A stretch of 64,000 bases of DNA. Source: Saururus chinensis (taxonomy: Eukaryota; Streptophyta; Magnoliopsida; Piperales; Saururaceae). The notes under the pieces are model-generated. The model was not told the origin of the DNA, ran no database searches, and worked only from the letters and a program-made list of their open reading frames with translations. The DNA lies in assembly GCA_035235625.1 (NCBI GenBank), contig CP141147.1:906001-970000 (forward strand), in the 5' to 3' direction. Each line of letters starts with the position of its first letter. The first letter of the stretch is position 1. Of this stretch, positions 1 through 10,777 are shown in pieces. The translations under genes were made by a program, and so were the position numbers.

Positions 1-1036
1 TGACAACCTTAGAGGGTACACGGTTAAGCACATACACAACGGTGTCTAATGCTTCACCCCAAAAATTTATTCCTAGTTTCGTGTGGTTTAACATGGATTT
101 AACCATGTCTAAGAGGGTTTTGTTTCTCTTTTTAACAACTCCATTTTGTTGAGGAATATAGGGCAGGGTGTATTGGTGTATTATTCCTACGTTGATGAAA
201 TAGTCCTTAAACTCATCAAAGGTGTATTCTCCACCTCTGTCATTCTTAGGAATTTAATTGACCGACCTAATTCAGTTTCTACTTTAGCCTTGAATTCTTT
301 GAATTTCTCTAAGGTTTTAGACTTCCGCTTTAGGAGGTATATATAACCAAACCAAGAGTAATCATCCATGAATGTAATAAAATACAACATCCCTCTATGA
401 GTTTGTACATTTATAGGCCCACAAATGTTTGAGTGAATGACCTCTAAAAGGTCTGTGGCACGCTTACCCTTTGGAAAGGGCTGCCTACTCATTTTGTCTA
501 CCAAGCAGTCTTCACACACACACACACACACACACATATCCCTAAATAACTTAGGGAGGAGCCCAATGTTGGACATTTTGTGTAACTTGTTAGCATGTAC
601 ATGACAAAACCTTAAGTGCCACATCAAAGAATCAACATCAGACAAACACACCACATAATCAACTTAGCTACTGCATTAATAGAAGAGTCATCTGCTACAT
701 TTAACTTAAATAAACCATCACAAAAAGAAGTAGTAAATAAAATCTTATTATTCTTGCCAATTGTTGCCTTTGACCTCTTAAACCTAGTCTCAAACCCCTT
801 GCTAGTGAGGAGGGGAATCGAGATAAGATTCCTCCTAATTGTAGGGGCAAAGAGGACATCTGTCAGCACCAAGTTCATCCCCTGAGGAAGAGGGATCTTG
901 TAGGTGCCTGTAGCAGTCACATCACAAAATGTGTTGTTCCCCATGTAGATCTTGTGCTGCCCTGGAGATAGATTAGTCATCCTATCACCCCTAGTTATAG
1001 TCACAAGTTTAGTGGCTGCAGAATCCTGCCACCACC
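1..1036 (-). pseudogene. Ty1/copia polyprotein fragment (protease to integrase core), broken
   Basis: Read on the minus strand this holds the remnant protease site (DSAAT where copia elements usually have DSGAT), then the GAG-pre-integrase zinc-binding region (MWHLRFCHVHANKLH, then CEDC), then the integrase core (CGPINVQTHRG, FITFMDDYSW) and, after a frameshift near 250-190, IPQQNGVVKKRNKTLLD and FWGEALDTVVYVLNRVP, which runs off the window start. The frames break near 640 and near 220. The first catalytic Asp of the DDE triad appears changed to Asn (HSNICGP for the usual HSDICGP). A CA microsatellite at 513-536 has expanded inside the coding sequence and gives a Cys-Val run. The element is therefore inactive. 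Its gag counterpart lies at 8410-9088 on the same strand, so the two may be one element split by a later insertion. Family assignment is secure; the exact right edge is not. Confidence 0.92.
513..536. repeat. (CA)n microsatellite inside the copia coding sequence
   Basis: Twelve CA units lie between the pre-integrase zinc-binding His/Cys motifs and stay in the open reading frame as CVCVCVC. Confidence 0.95.
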
Positions 1037-2850
1037 TCTGGTTCCTCCATGACTGTGCGATGCCAAGGGGTCACCACGCCAGCCCCCACAGCGTGCAGCC
1101 CTCCTCCCCGGTTTGCCCTCTCTTGTCTCTGTGTTATGTATCCGCCGGCCCCATGGGCCGGCAAGGGCTGGCCGGCCACCCACAGCTCCGCCTTGGGCTG
1201 GCGACGATGGGAGGCCACCGCTCCCGGACCCAGTGGACCTCCCCTCTGCTGCCTCACTTCATTTCCCCCTCTGCCATATTCTGTTGGAGCTCTGTTTTGG
1301 ATGAATTGGTTGCCGCCAGTGGCGAGCCATGGCCGACCTAACCTCCCTCCAACCCCGCCTTGGTCCGGCAAAGGCTATGGACCACCTCACCCAACCCAGT
1401 TCCATCTCCTCTGTCGTCCTCTACTCTACCCAATTTGTTTTGCCCCTTACTATGTTTTGATTTTTCGATGAGTTGTCGACGTCGTCATTGGCTGGTGAGG
1501 GTGACCCGGCCATCATGGGCTCCTCCTTGGCCTGTTGATGACTCGGGGATGGTCCCACCCTAACTGGTTCAGCCTCTGTCTCCTCCATCTCTCCTCTGCT
1601 CAGTCCGGACATCCCCTATTTTTGGTCTATGTCCATTTTGGACGTTGTGACTACCGCCACAAGTCGGACGCAGGACATGACCTAGCAGACATTCGTTCGG
1701 CTCTGCCTCGTCCCAGTGACATCAATGGGCCACCCCTCTGGGCCTTGTTCAGCCTAAGCTTCGGAACCTTGTCTTGAACGCGGCACATTTTTCTATCGAT
1801 TTGAGCGAGAGGATCTATTTTTGGCTGCCATCGTGTCATCGGTGGTTGGCTGAGGCTGGTCAGCCTTTGTTCAGCTCTGCCCTGGCTTGGTAATGATGGC
1901 AAGGGCCACCCTAGCTTGGCCCCACCTAAACCGGTGTGATCGCCTCTGACCCGTTCTCCTCCTTGTGGCCCGTAGCCCCAACTAGTTCCGCCTCACCGGC
2001 ATATTTGCCCGTTTACCCCTCTTGCCCATTTTACGTCGGAGGTACCAGGCGGCCTCTAGCAAGATTGTATTTCCTACCTTGACCTAAGGTGGACGAGTTC
2101 ACCTACACAGGCCTTGGCCAGTGACGGCCTCGTGGTCTTTGCTTGACCTTGAACCTTCCTCTTGCCCTCTGCAGTGTGAGATGCACAGCCACCCGCACCA
2201 TTAGTTTTGGTTGTGGGTAGTGATCGGCGATGTCGTCGCTTTGATTGGCCATCGCTAGGGCCTTATTCCTGTTGGCCTTGGGCGACCTCCATTTAGCCCT
2301 CTCCCCCGCCCCATTGGGCCATGTGTACAAGTAGCGGCGCGTGTGATTTAGGGTTTAGGCGCCGTATTTGTGCCGCCTGACCATCGGCTTGCTCTGCCAC
2401 CGAATGGAGTTAACACCAGAGCCATCCACCACCTCTCCTCTTTCCTTGAGCATTGCCCCATGCCCTCTGCCCTCATGTGGGTCCTTGTTGACACGAAATT
2501 GTTGTCATTGGGTGCTATCCGCGGCCGATTTCGATGTCTCGCGGTTGGCCGAGTACTTCTTATCCGTCGGCTGACCTTCAGTAAGTGCACTACAACTTCC
2601 AGTCGCACCTACCACTCGTTGGCACGACCTTTCTCCTGGCCACTTCTAGTATGCCGCCGTGGATCGCGAATTTTGTTGCATTGACCATTGTCACCCAGTT
2701 TGACCGTGAGTCTTCCGGCACTTCCTAAACCCTCGGGACAATAGCTCTCTCACCTAGGCAATGCTTTTGGCTGCCAACTCCGCCTCCACTGTCATGTGCT
2801 CGCCATCAAATGTCATGATTACGAGGTAGTGGAGCTTTGAACTCGTAATT
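1037..2850. other. GC-rich block without a recognisable gene
   Basis: About 1.8 kb with clearly higher GC than its surroundings. It holds many short overlapping ORFs on both strands (longest about 140 codons), none resembling a family I know. The composition explains the ORFs, since stop codons are rare in GC-rich sequence. It starts where the copia pol homology stops and fades into AT-rich sequence near 2850. It could be the noncoding interior of a large non-autonomous LTR element. I see no terminal repeats that prove this. Confidence 0.5.
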
Positions 2851-2997
2851 TCATTATAGCATGCTTTGAATGAGTAGCAGCATGCTAGGATTGTATGATT
2901 CAATGCTTTGGATGTTAAATTATGATCCATTTACATGATGTAAAAGGATAAATTATGCCATGTTGAAATGCTATGACATGTATATGGGCTGTAAGCA

Positions 2998-3345
2998 TAT
3001 TTGAAGTATGTGTGTGCAAGTGATGGCTAGAGAGTATGTTGGTAAGCTCTGTGTATGAATGTGTATGCATGTGCTAGTGATGGCTAGCGAGTATGTTAGT
3101 AAGCTACGTGTATGGATGTGTATGTATGTGCTAGTGATGGCTAGCAAGTATATTAGTAAGCTACGTGTATGGATGTGTATGTATGTGCTAGTGATGGCTA
3201 GTGTGTATGTTTGTAAGCTACATGTATGGATGTGTATGTATGTGCTAGTGATGGCTAGCGTGTATGTTTGTAAGCTACGTGTATGGATGTATATGTATGC
3301 GCTAGCGATGGCTAGCGAGTATGATAATAAGCTATGTGTGGAAGT
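2998..3345. repeat. 57-bp tandem repeat, about six copies
   Basis: The motif GCTAGTGATGGCTAG recurs at 3016 (variant), 3073, 3130, 3187, 3244 and 3301, each exactly 57 bp apart. Because 57 is a multiple of three, an ORF of 103 codons stays open through the array (3059-3370 +). Its repeated WMCMYVLVMAS protein is an artefact of the repeat and not a gene. Confidence 0.93.
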
Positions 3346-4613
3346 ATGTGTATGTTATACATATGTGTGATGGACATACCTATGTATAATGGCTATACGC
3401 CTGTGCAATGGATACGTGTGTATGTGTGTAGACCAAAAGTATGGGCGATGGACAGTAAGAGGTGATAGAGGGTTTCATTTGGATTTGTTGTGGATGTGTA
3501 AGCATATGACGGAAGATAGAGGATGTAAATTTGATGAGCTAGAATTGGAGCAGTTTGTTTGGTTTGGATCAGAGCATATGTTGTGGGATTGTCAGATAGT
3601 AAGAGTGTGCATAATTGTACAAGCATAACATACAAATTATGAAGTGAAAAGTAAGCATAATAAGTGAGGTATAAGTAAGAGGGTGATAACTGGGTTTGGC
3701 TCTGAGGAGCTTAGTTTGATGACGTTTGTGTAAGATGTTTTGGCCAAAAGGTGGATGGAGGAGTATGTAAGACCGGAAGGATTTGTGGTACAATGAGTTA
3801 TGTTGTGAGTTGAACGGGTTAAGTGAAGTATGTTGCCTTGTCGACCTAGGGTTTCGGATTGGGCTCAGCTTCAGTTTGATCAGTGGAGCACTATATGTTT
3901 GAGAGTTTTTGGTGGCATAATTGTACCGCATAATTTACTTAATTTAGACTTGAATTATAAGAAAGCTAATGATAGTGTTGTGAGTTTGAGACCTGAGGGT
4001 TCGACGAATGAAGTTTCTTGTTTGAACTAGCCGATAATGAGTCGGTTGATCATTTTTCATGTCTTGTCATGGTGTTTATCCTGCGGGATATTGTCTGTGT
4101 GCTATATTGAGCACATAGACGTCTGATGCTCTGTTGAGTGTGATCTATGTGCTGTATAAGCCTAGACATTTGATGCTCTATTGAGAGCATTGTATGATTT
4201 TGCCCAAGAGTAGCACTGTATGATTTTTGCCCAAAAGTGGCATTGTATGATTCCGCCCAAGAGTGGCACTGTATGATTTCTACCCAAGAGTGTCACTGGC
4301 ACTATAATTCCCATAATAGTGGGCAATTATATGGCACTATAAGACCCCTAAAGTGTGGGCAATTGTATGACCCCTTATGTGTGGGTTTTTATATTTGCGC
4401 GCTCAAGTAAGTAGTATTATAGACCTGCTTTTACCTGTTTGATCATGTGCCCAATGAGCATTGGTGTGCCTTGCCTTCGAAAAAGTCTATGACATCTAGT
4501 CACTCCCCGGAGGTTAAGGCGATGCCTTAGTGACATTCTTTTCCATTACAACATTGGAGCTTATTAGTTGTAATGAGTTTCAGTGGTCAATAGTACGTGT
4601 ACAACTATAAGTG
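3346..4613. other. Noncoding, LTR-like AT-rich sequence
   Basis: No gene seen. The sequence resembles the low-complexity parts of plant gypsy LTRs (TATG-rich runs, short imperfect repeats). A 27-bp repeat lies inside it and is listed separately. Confidence 0.4.
4180..4310. repeat. About 27-bp imperfect tandem repeat
   Basis: Units of the form GCACTGTATGATTT followed by GCCCAAGAGTG occur about four times, then decay into short GTGGGCAATT repeats up to about 4390. Confidence 0.8.
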
Positions 4614-7342
4614 TTGTGCCCCGGGATTTTGGAAGCATATAAAATTTCTTTTCATAAAAATATCAGAGTTTACCCAGGCCCGCGACTGGAGCCGCTCGCC
4701 TTATGTGATAATATAATAACAATTTCTCCAGGAACCACGGTCCGTGTGCAAACACACAAGAGAAAAATAAGGAGAGTTCTTACTCGTTTCGGTGCGGTTG
4801 AAATCCTTGAAATCACATCAATTAAACTCAGAGTAGGCCCTTCTACCCGCACACTAAGCTCTGTTGAGTCTTGCAAAGTCTGGGGGGGTGGTGAGTATTT
4901 TAAAATACTCAGTAGGGGAGTTTTTACGATTAGGCATGAATAAACACATGGCAATTTCACAGCACATATCATATATAATATTTTTCATGAAAACAGGGTG
5001 TGCCTCTCACCCAAAACCACCCTCAGTGCTTCTCCCTACGTATTGAAGATGCTTCTAGGGTTTGCAAGCTCTCACGGCTCGCTACAAATGTCCCAGACAT
5101 ATATATTAATAATAGGAATTTGTTGTGGGTACAAATCAGCAACCTCTTACTCCTCCACAGATCATCTCAAAATAATTCGTGCTTGTGGATAGAAGAGCCA
5201 CCCGTGCTCATGGGGCGTCAGGATCTAGAGAGTCTTCCCATGATACTCTCTACCCTAGCGCATGTAGCCTTGATACGTGCCCTTCGTTAGGGGCTCACCA
5301 GGCTAAAATAGGTATCGTGTATCTGATTCCAAACTGGATTAATTGTGCCATTAACTAGTCAACACGGCTCTATCAAGGCGCCTGACAATAGCTCCGGACA
5401 ACCAAAATGCTCTTGAGTCCCAGACTCATAATCTTGAGTCCCAAACTCAAATCAAAATATCCTAGAGTTCCTAGACTCCAAAAAGGGCTATTTTCTTTTA
5501 AAACATTCTATCCCAATGTTTATCTTTTTGAAAACCCTAGCTCTGCCTCTACAAGTCATGAGACACTATCAATGACTATAAATGCAAGGTTGGTTGCTCA
5601 TTCCAATGACACACTTACCCCTTCTTTGTTCTGCTTCAGTAACTCGATCACCATGCTTATACGTCTTTTCAAAAATAATCTTGAGAATCTTCCTTTCAAC
5701 AAGGATGAGTCCTCTAAAACCATCTTTCTAATGTATTGTATTCATTCGCAATGAAAATAGTGGTGAAGCTCGTTTGTCTCTATCTCACACGCTCCAGTGT
5801 GTATAATTTATATCAAATTCCACATATAAACATTCGATCAAACTATTAAATATGAGGCAATCACAAAACATGTAATATATATATATATATACTCTTCCAA
5901 CGAAATCGTATATATCGTAAAGCATGCAATATATAAAACATATCCGCTTATAGCGGCTAATCATTCAACTAATCGAATATACATAAAAGAATTATAAACA
6001 TACGATATATAATTCATACTCTATCTCAATGATTAATCATTCGACAAATCGAATATATGCGCAGAAATCATAAAGCATAACTTGAAAGTAACTCTAACAC
6101 ATATCATGCAAGATTTATATAAATACTAAGTTAAAAACACAACTAAAGTTCATAATCATGCCTTAAGAAAGGATAAAAGCCCCTACCTCTCTCTCCACGT
6201 GAGTTCGAAGCTGATACACTGGACACCACGAAATGGATGTCCACTTCTGGGGTTTTGGAGGTCTCCAACTAGAAAAATAACCCCACCACGACATCCGACA
6301 CTCTTGATTTAATTAAGAACGCCTCTTGAACGGAAGAAAACAGACTCATATCAACTCCAAAAACTCTTTTTCCATTCTCGTAGGCTACGGACATAACCTC
6401 TCCTTGACCCGGAACACTTTTTTCTTTCTGTGCCAGTAGGCTATGGACAAAACCTCCCCTATACCTGGAACACCTTTTTCTTTCCACGCCTGTAGGCTAC
6501 GGACAAAACCTCCCCTTGCCTGGAGACCCTTTACTCTTCACGTGCCCGTAGGTGGTGGACAAAACCTCCCCTTACCCCAAGACATTTCCCCCATATAGGG
6601 TCACTAACTCGAAGAATGAATGCTTCCATTCCGTAAAACACTTGAATTAGCTAAGAACGCTTTTTGAATGGAAGAAAATGAACTCAGAATGACTCCAACA
6701 ACTTCTCCGGAAAATTGAATCGAAATAGGAATTTATAGAGGAAATTGCGAGCAAACGGTGAGTTACGTGACGAGAGGCTAGATAGGCGGCACCGCCGTGC
6801 TTGACGCGCGCATAGTGCTCACGTTGACATGGCGCGCGCGAACCTTGCGGTGCGTTCGTGTGTCACGCGGACCCACCGAGCATCATTCCACGTGGCGTGG
6901 CTCGGCGCAAGCTGCTGGCATCATCCATGACACCAGCTATTTTGTCCGTTTCTTATTTTTTAATAATATTTAATTAATATTTTAATCAAATATAATTCAA
7001 ACTTTTAAATGCGATAACTTCTTATCCTAAAGTTGGCATTGCACGTTCTTGGTACCGATGGACTTGTATCGATGAACCTTCAAAAATAGACCCCACAGGG
7101 GTAGGTTATCTTGCACTTTTAAAGTGGGTCCCGCCCATATGGCAAATTTCCCAAGGTTGTAACTTTCGCTCCCGACCTCCGTTTCGTGTGTTCTTAGGTT
7201 TGTTACGCTCGTCTCACCGAGCTCTATCAACCCATATAAAAACTCTCCAAATATATTCTTATAAATAATTTAAAATAATTAAAAACTCATAAAATAGCTT
7301 TATTATAGGCAAGAAATCATACCAAAAATTCGCAGTCGTTAC
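4614..7342 (+). mobile_element. Possible long gypsy-type LTR, plus orientation
   Basis: The block begins TGTTGTGCCCCGGGATTTT and ends GCAGTCGTTACA, the style of Ty3/gypsy (Tekay/Del-like) LTR ends, which often begin TGTAA-GCCCCG and finish CGTTACA. It has no coding sequence. It contains an inner 60-bp tandem repeat (about 6365-6590) and, at 4880-4925, a GAGTATTTTAAAATACTCAG palindrome that recurs inverted near 7865-7890. No second copy in the same orientation lies in the window, so this could be a solo LTR. The call rests on ends and composition only. Confidence 0.4.
6365..6590. repeat. About 60-bp tandem repeat, four diverged units
   Basis: The core GTAGGCTACGGACAAAACC followed by TCCCCT recurs near 6380, 6425, 6490 and 6550 with short variable spacers. 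Confidence 0.8.
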
Positions 7343-7700
7343 AGTATGAGTATGAGTACGACTGTAAGAGTAGTATGAGCACGACTGTAAGAGTATGAGT
7401 ATGAGCATGATTGTAAGAGTATGAGTATGAGTATGACTATAAGAGTATGAGTATGAGCATGATTGTAAGAGTATGAGTATGAGCACGACTGTAAGAGTAT
7501 GTTTCTGAGTAAGACTGTAAGAGTATGTTTCTGAGTGAGACAAAAGTGTAAGATTGTACGAGTAAGGTTGTACAAGTATGTGTAAGTTATATGAGTAAGT
7601 GTATGATTGTATGAGTTAGGTCGTACAGGTATGTGTAAGTTGCATGAGTAAGCGTATGATTGTATGAGTAAGTTTGTGAGACTCTGATTAAAAGTATATG
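7343..7700. repeat. Simple tandem repeat, GTATGAGTATGAG / GACTGTAAGAG
   Basis: Alternating TATGAG and ACTGTAAGAG units run for about 350 bp. The ORFs here on the minus strand (runs of SYSYSHTHT) are products of the repeat. Confidence 0.9.
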
Positions 7701-8409
7701 GGTAAGATTAGTTTGATGGTATGTATTTAGCATGATGATATGCATGATTGCATGTGTATGCGCATGATTATTATATGTTGCTTGCTTCATGTTTGAGTTG
7801 CATGAGCGCATCTATGTATGAACTTACTGAGTTCACTGTTTAGAACTCCCCTACTGGGTAATTTCCTACTGAGTATGAAAATACTCAGTACCCCATTCTT
7901 TTAGCCCCATTGTTTGGGACGCTTTTGCAGGTTGTGATGGAGAGCTCCTGGTGATGGATGCTCATTTCTGAGGTGGATTGATTTCCTTTGATTCAGGTAT
8001 ATGCTTGATTTATTATGAGTATTATTTTATGCCACGATCTCTTGTATTGGATGAGATGAGAATTAAAGTGTTTATGTTTTATGGACTTGTAATTTGGATT
8101 AGACTGTGGACTGTTATGGGACTTATACTCAGGGATTGCCTCGGAGAGATTTGTATTTAAAGTCTATGATCATAACAACTTATTCGTACGTTTATTTTCG
8201 AGTAGGGCCTGAGGATGTTTGGTTTGGCCATACGATGTTTAATCGAATGAGTAAAAATTTGTATGGGAAAAATTGATGTGTTATGTTTTAAATTATAAAA
8301 CTGTTTTTACAGGTTTTGTATTCATCATTTTTCCTGATTTACAATCGTTATATTGCAAAAAAATTTGGTGAATTTTAACGAAAATATGATGAAAATCTCT
8401 GGCATTACA
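7343..8409 (-). mobile_element. Partial LTR-like end, minus orientation
   Basis: Read on the minus strand from 8409 it begins TGTAATGCCAGAGATTTTC, like a gypsy LTR start. It abuts the copia gag coding sequence exactly where that homology stops, so 8409/8410 is a sharp insertion boundary. It shares with the 4614-7342 block, in opposite orientation, the ACTCAGTA-rich segment. No matching 3' LTR on the same strand was found. Confidence 0.4.
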
Positions 8410-9088
8410 CTTTGACTTTGACCACCACCTCCTCCACCTCTCTTAGAGCCACCATGCTAGGTAAGGTTGGCAGATGCACTCAGAGCACTCACATGGTTCC
8501 TCCTTTCCTGCTCCAAGCCAAGCTTGGCAGTAAGGTCATCCAGTGTGAGTTTCTTATAAGAGATGTTTAATGCAACAACCACACTCTTCCAAGACTTAAG
8601 GAGGCTATTCAGAATAGTTGAAACTTGATCCCCTCATTTATGGGGTTCTCAAGAATATCCAGATCACTTGCAATGATGGATATGGAGTTAATGTGCTCAA
8701 GCACATTATCTTATTCCCTCATGCGACTGTTCTGATAACCGGTCTACAACATCCTAATATGAGCCTCTGTGTGCTCTCTATACCGCATGGCTACTGCCTC
8801 CATCATTTCCTTGGTAGTCTTATGCTTTTCAAAAAGCATTTCAATGTTTGGCTCCATGAATGTAAGGATGGTAGTCCTTGCTTTGGCATCTTCCTCCTTA
8901 AACTTTTCATAAGCTCTTTTCTGAGCCTGAGTGGAGGAGTTTGTAAGTGGGTCCACACACTGGTCCAAAACATGAGCCAGGTTATTTAGGAAAAGAATAT
9001 GTTTGATCATCCTCTTCTAGGTGAGATAGTTGGTGGAGTTGAGCTTTTTAGTTTTGCTCAGCTCACTAGCAACCATATGGGACGCCAT
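8410..9088 (-). pseudogene. Ty1/copia gag fragment (UBN2-type)
   Basis: Minus-strand reading begins at an ATG at 9086-9088 (MASHMVASELSKTKKLN) and continues through the copia gag domain (AYEKFKEEDAKARTTILTF, MEPNIEMLFEKHKTTKEMM, VSTILNSLLKSWKSVVVAL, LTLDDLTAKLGLEQERR) into a Gly-rich tail (GGSKRGGGGGQSQS). In-frame stops interrupt it near residues 24 and 113 and before the Gly-rich tail. The expected zinc knuckle and the pol region do not follow; the coding sequence ends abruptly at 8410 against LTR-like DNA. The missing pol portion is at 1-1036 on the same strand, which suggests one copia element split by a later insertion. Confidence 0.9.
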
Positions 9089-9298
9089 GACATAAAAGAA
9101 AATATGTCAACAATTTACAGAGGTAAATAATGTTATAAGTAGGCAAGTAAATAATACTGCTCACTAATTCAGATAGATATAAAAGGAGTAGGACTCTATT
9201 TCATCTCAGTAGCAAGCAAGTTCACTCCCAACAATAATGTTAGTGTGCGTAGGTGCAAATAGAGTGAATTTACTATTTTACCTTTATATAGGGTTATA

Positions 9299-9346
<48 letters not shown>

Positions 9347-9591
9347 ATAGAAGTGTGTATTATCTTTATTGATAAAGTTCACTCTTTTTTATTGCTTGTT
9401 TAGCATAGTAAGCATATATATATAAAATAATTGAACTACCCTTGGGCTAGTTAAATACAATCAATCACATACAACAATTGTGCAATTTATATCATGCATC
9501 AGTTACTTTACACATGAGATTAGGCATGCAATCACTTCTAAACAGTATATAAATAGTCTTCAACAATTGAATTCAGCAAGGTGAATTTACT
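9089..9591. other. Copia leader/LTR remnant with (TA)n
   Basis: AT-rich sequence upstream of the copia gag start (minus sense). It holds a TA microsatellite of about 40 bp at 9304-9344. I see no Met-tRNA primer site and no clear LTR edge, so the copia 5' end is not delimited. Confidence 0.4.
9304..9344. repeat. (TA)n microsatellite
   Basis: An uninterrupted TA dinucleotide run of about 20 units. Confidence 0.95.
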
Positions 9592-9596
9592 ATGAT

Positions 9597-9962
9597 TGTT
9601 GTGGACCAATGTCCACAACGGCTTGGCAGCCTGGTAGTGGAAAGGGAGCGGCACAAGATGGCTGAGAAAGGGGAGAAGGAGAGGTATGGCCGCCGGGAAG
9701 GAGGGAGAGGCAAAGAGGAAAGGAGAAAAGACAAGACAATAATTCATTCACTAATCAACTTAGGGCATAGCCCTTACACTTAAATAAATAGTCCTAATGG
9801 GCTCACTAACAAGCACCTAAGGCCCAATAACATAATTAAAAGAAAAAACTAATACCCTAATTAATCTATTGACCGAAATGCTCTTATTACACAATGACAT
9901 AATTAAAAACTATCCTACTGGCACGTGGATCCCAGTGATAGACACTTAGGACGTTCACAACA
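9597..9962 (-). repeat. 3' LTR of the 2.95-kb element
   Basis: Direct repeat partner of 12198-12543. It differs by an insertion of about 20 bp near 9774 and scattered substitutions. Ends are TGTTGTGG and TTCACAACA. Confidence 0.92.
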
Positions 9963-10029
9963 CTCCACCACGCTTTGTTTGCGCATCACCTTGTCCTTGA
10001 GGTGGCCCTAAAACTCCAAGCATCTGTCC

Positions 10030-10777
10030 TAGATTCGTAGACAACTGTCCAATGACATTAATTGCCGCCCAAAGGAGACAAGGGTGGGGATCTTGAATGA
10101 GCCTAAAATCATAGTGACCACTTGCTCCAAATTTTTAATCATCACATTTGAACAACCTTCAGCAACCTATGCAAGGGTAATCAAAGCCGCATGGTGCTTT
10201 TGCCACTCTGGTGCAGCCAAATATGCAAGCATAAGATGAGAAGCAATGGGAACGATCGTATTTCCGCCCAAAGAGATAGAAAGCTGGTCGAGACACTCTT
10301 GCCCCACACTATAATTACTTGACTCCCTGCATCCTCATTTTCAGTTTCCACAATATGCCAAGTGAGATCATCCTCTATATCCAACAACATCTTCATCAGG
10401 ATCTCAAACAACCTTCTGATGAACTATGGAAACTTCCTCATCATTCCGAGAGCCTGCTCCGTTACCTCTGCTAGAGTGATCACGAACTCTATGGCAAGGT
10501 GCCGAGTTCCATCCTCCAGCCACTCGGCCTTTGCAATATGCAGCATCACCCCAACCATGTCTGCTAGCTGGCGTCTGAGGAACTTGGGCTCGGTCCTGGC
10601 AAGTTCAATCAGAAGCTCAATCACCTCTTGCACAATAGCCTCCTGCCCCGAGTTAAGGGCCCCCGTCAGCGTCCGCACAATCGCAGAAAGGAGGTCCTGA
10701 AACCGATCCCGATCGAATGCTGACAAAAGGCACTAGATGAAGTTGATAGTAGCGCTGAGAGCTACAATCCTCACGTC
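10030..10777 (-). pseudogene. Importin-5 (karyopherin beta-3) fragment captured by the LTR element
   Basis: Minus-strand reading gives DVRIVALSATINF, then DRDRFQDLLSAIVRTLTGAL, NSGQEAIVQEVIELLIELA, TEPKFLRRQLADMVG, GTRHLAIEFVITLAE, LMKMLLDIEDD, SVGQECLDQLSISLGGN, NVMIKNLEQVVTM and, in another frame, WAAINVIGQLSTNL. These follow one another in the order of the HEAT-repeat region of plant importin-5, a nuclear import receptor. No intron interrupts the 748 bp. Stops and at least two frameshifts (near 10340 and 10100) disable it. It lies wholly inside the LTR element, between the LTRs and in the element's own orientation, so it was most likely acquired by transduction of a host transcript or one large exon. 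Its flanks within the element are not importin. Identification is strong; the donor gene is not in this window. Confidence 0.93.

Noticed and set aside
1001..1902. A cluster of 60-140-codon ORFs on both strands
   Set aside because: High GC makes stop codons rare. No domain, no consistent strand, and no splice logic is visible.
7259..7575. Ser-Tyr-Thr-His repeat ORFs on the minus strand
   Set aside because: They are products of the GTATGAG/ACTGTAAGAG simple repeat.
9538..9747. ORF MNYCLVFSPFLFASPSFP, also at 12163-12348
   Set aside because: The duplication is real, but it is the LTR itself; the ORF is an accidental reading of the LTR in both copies.
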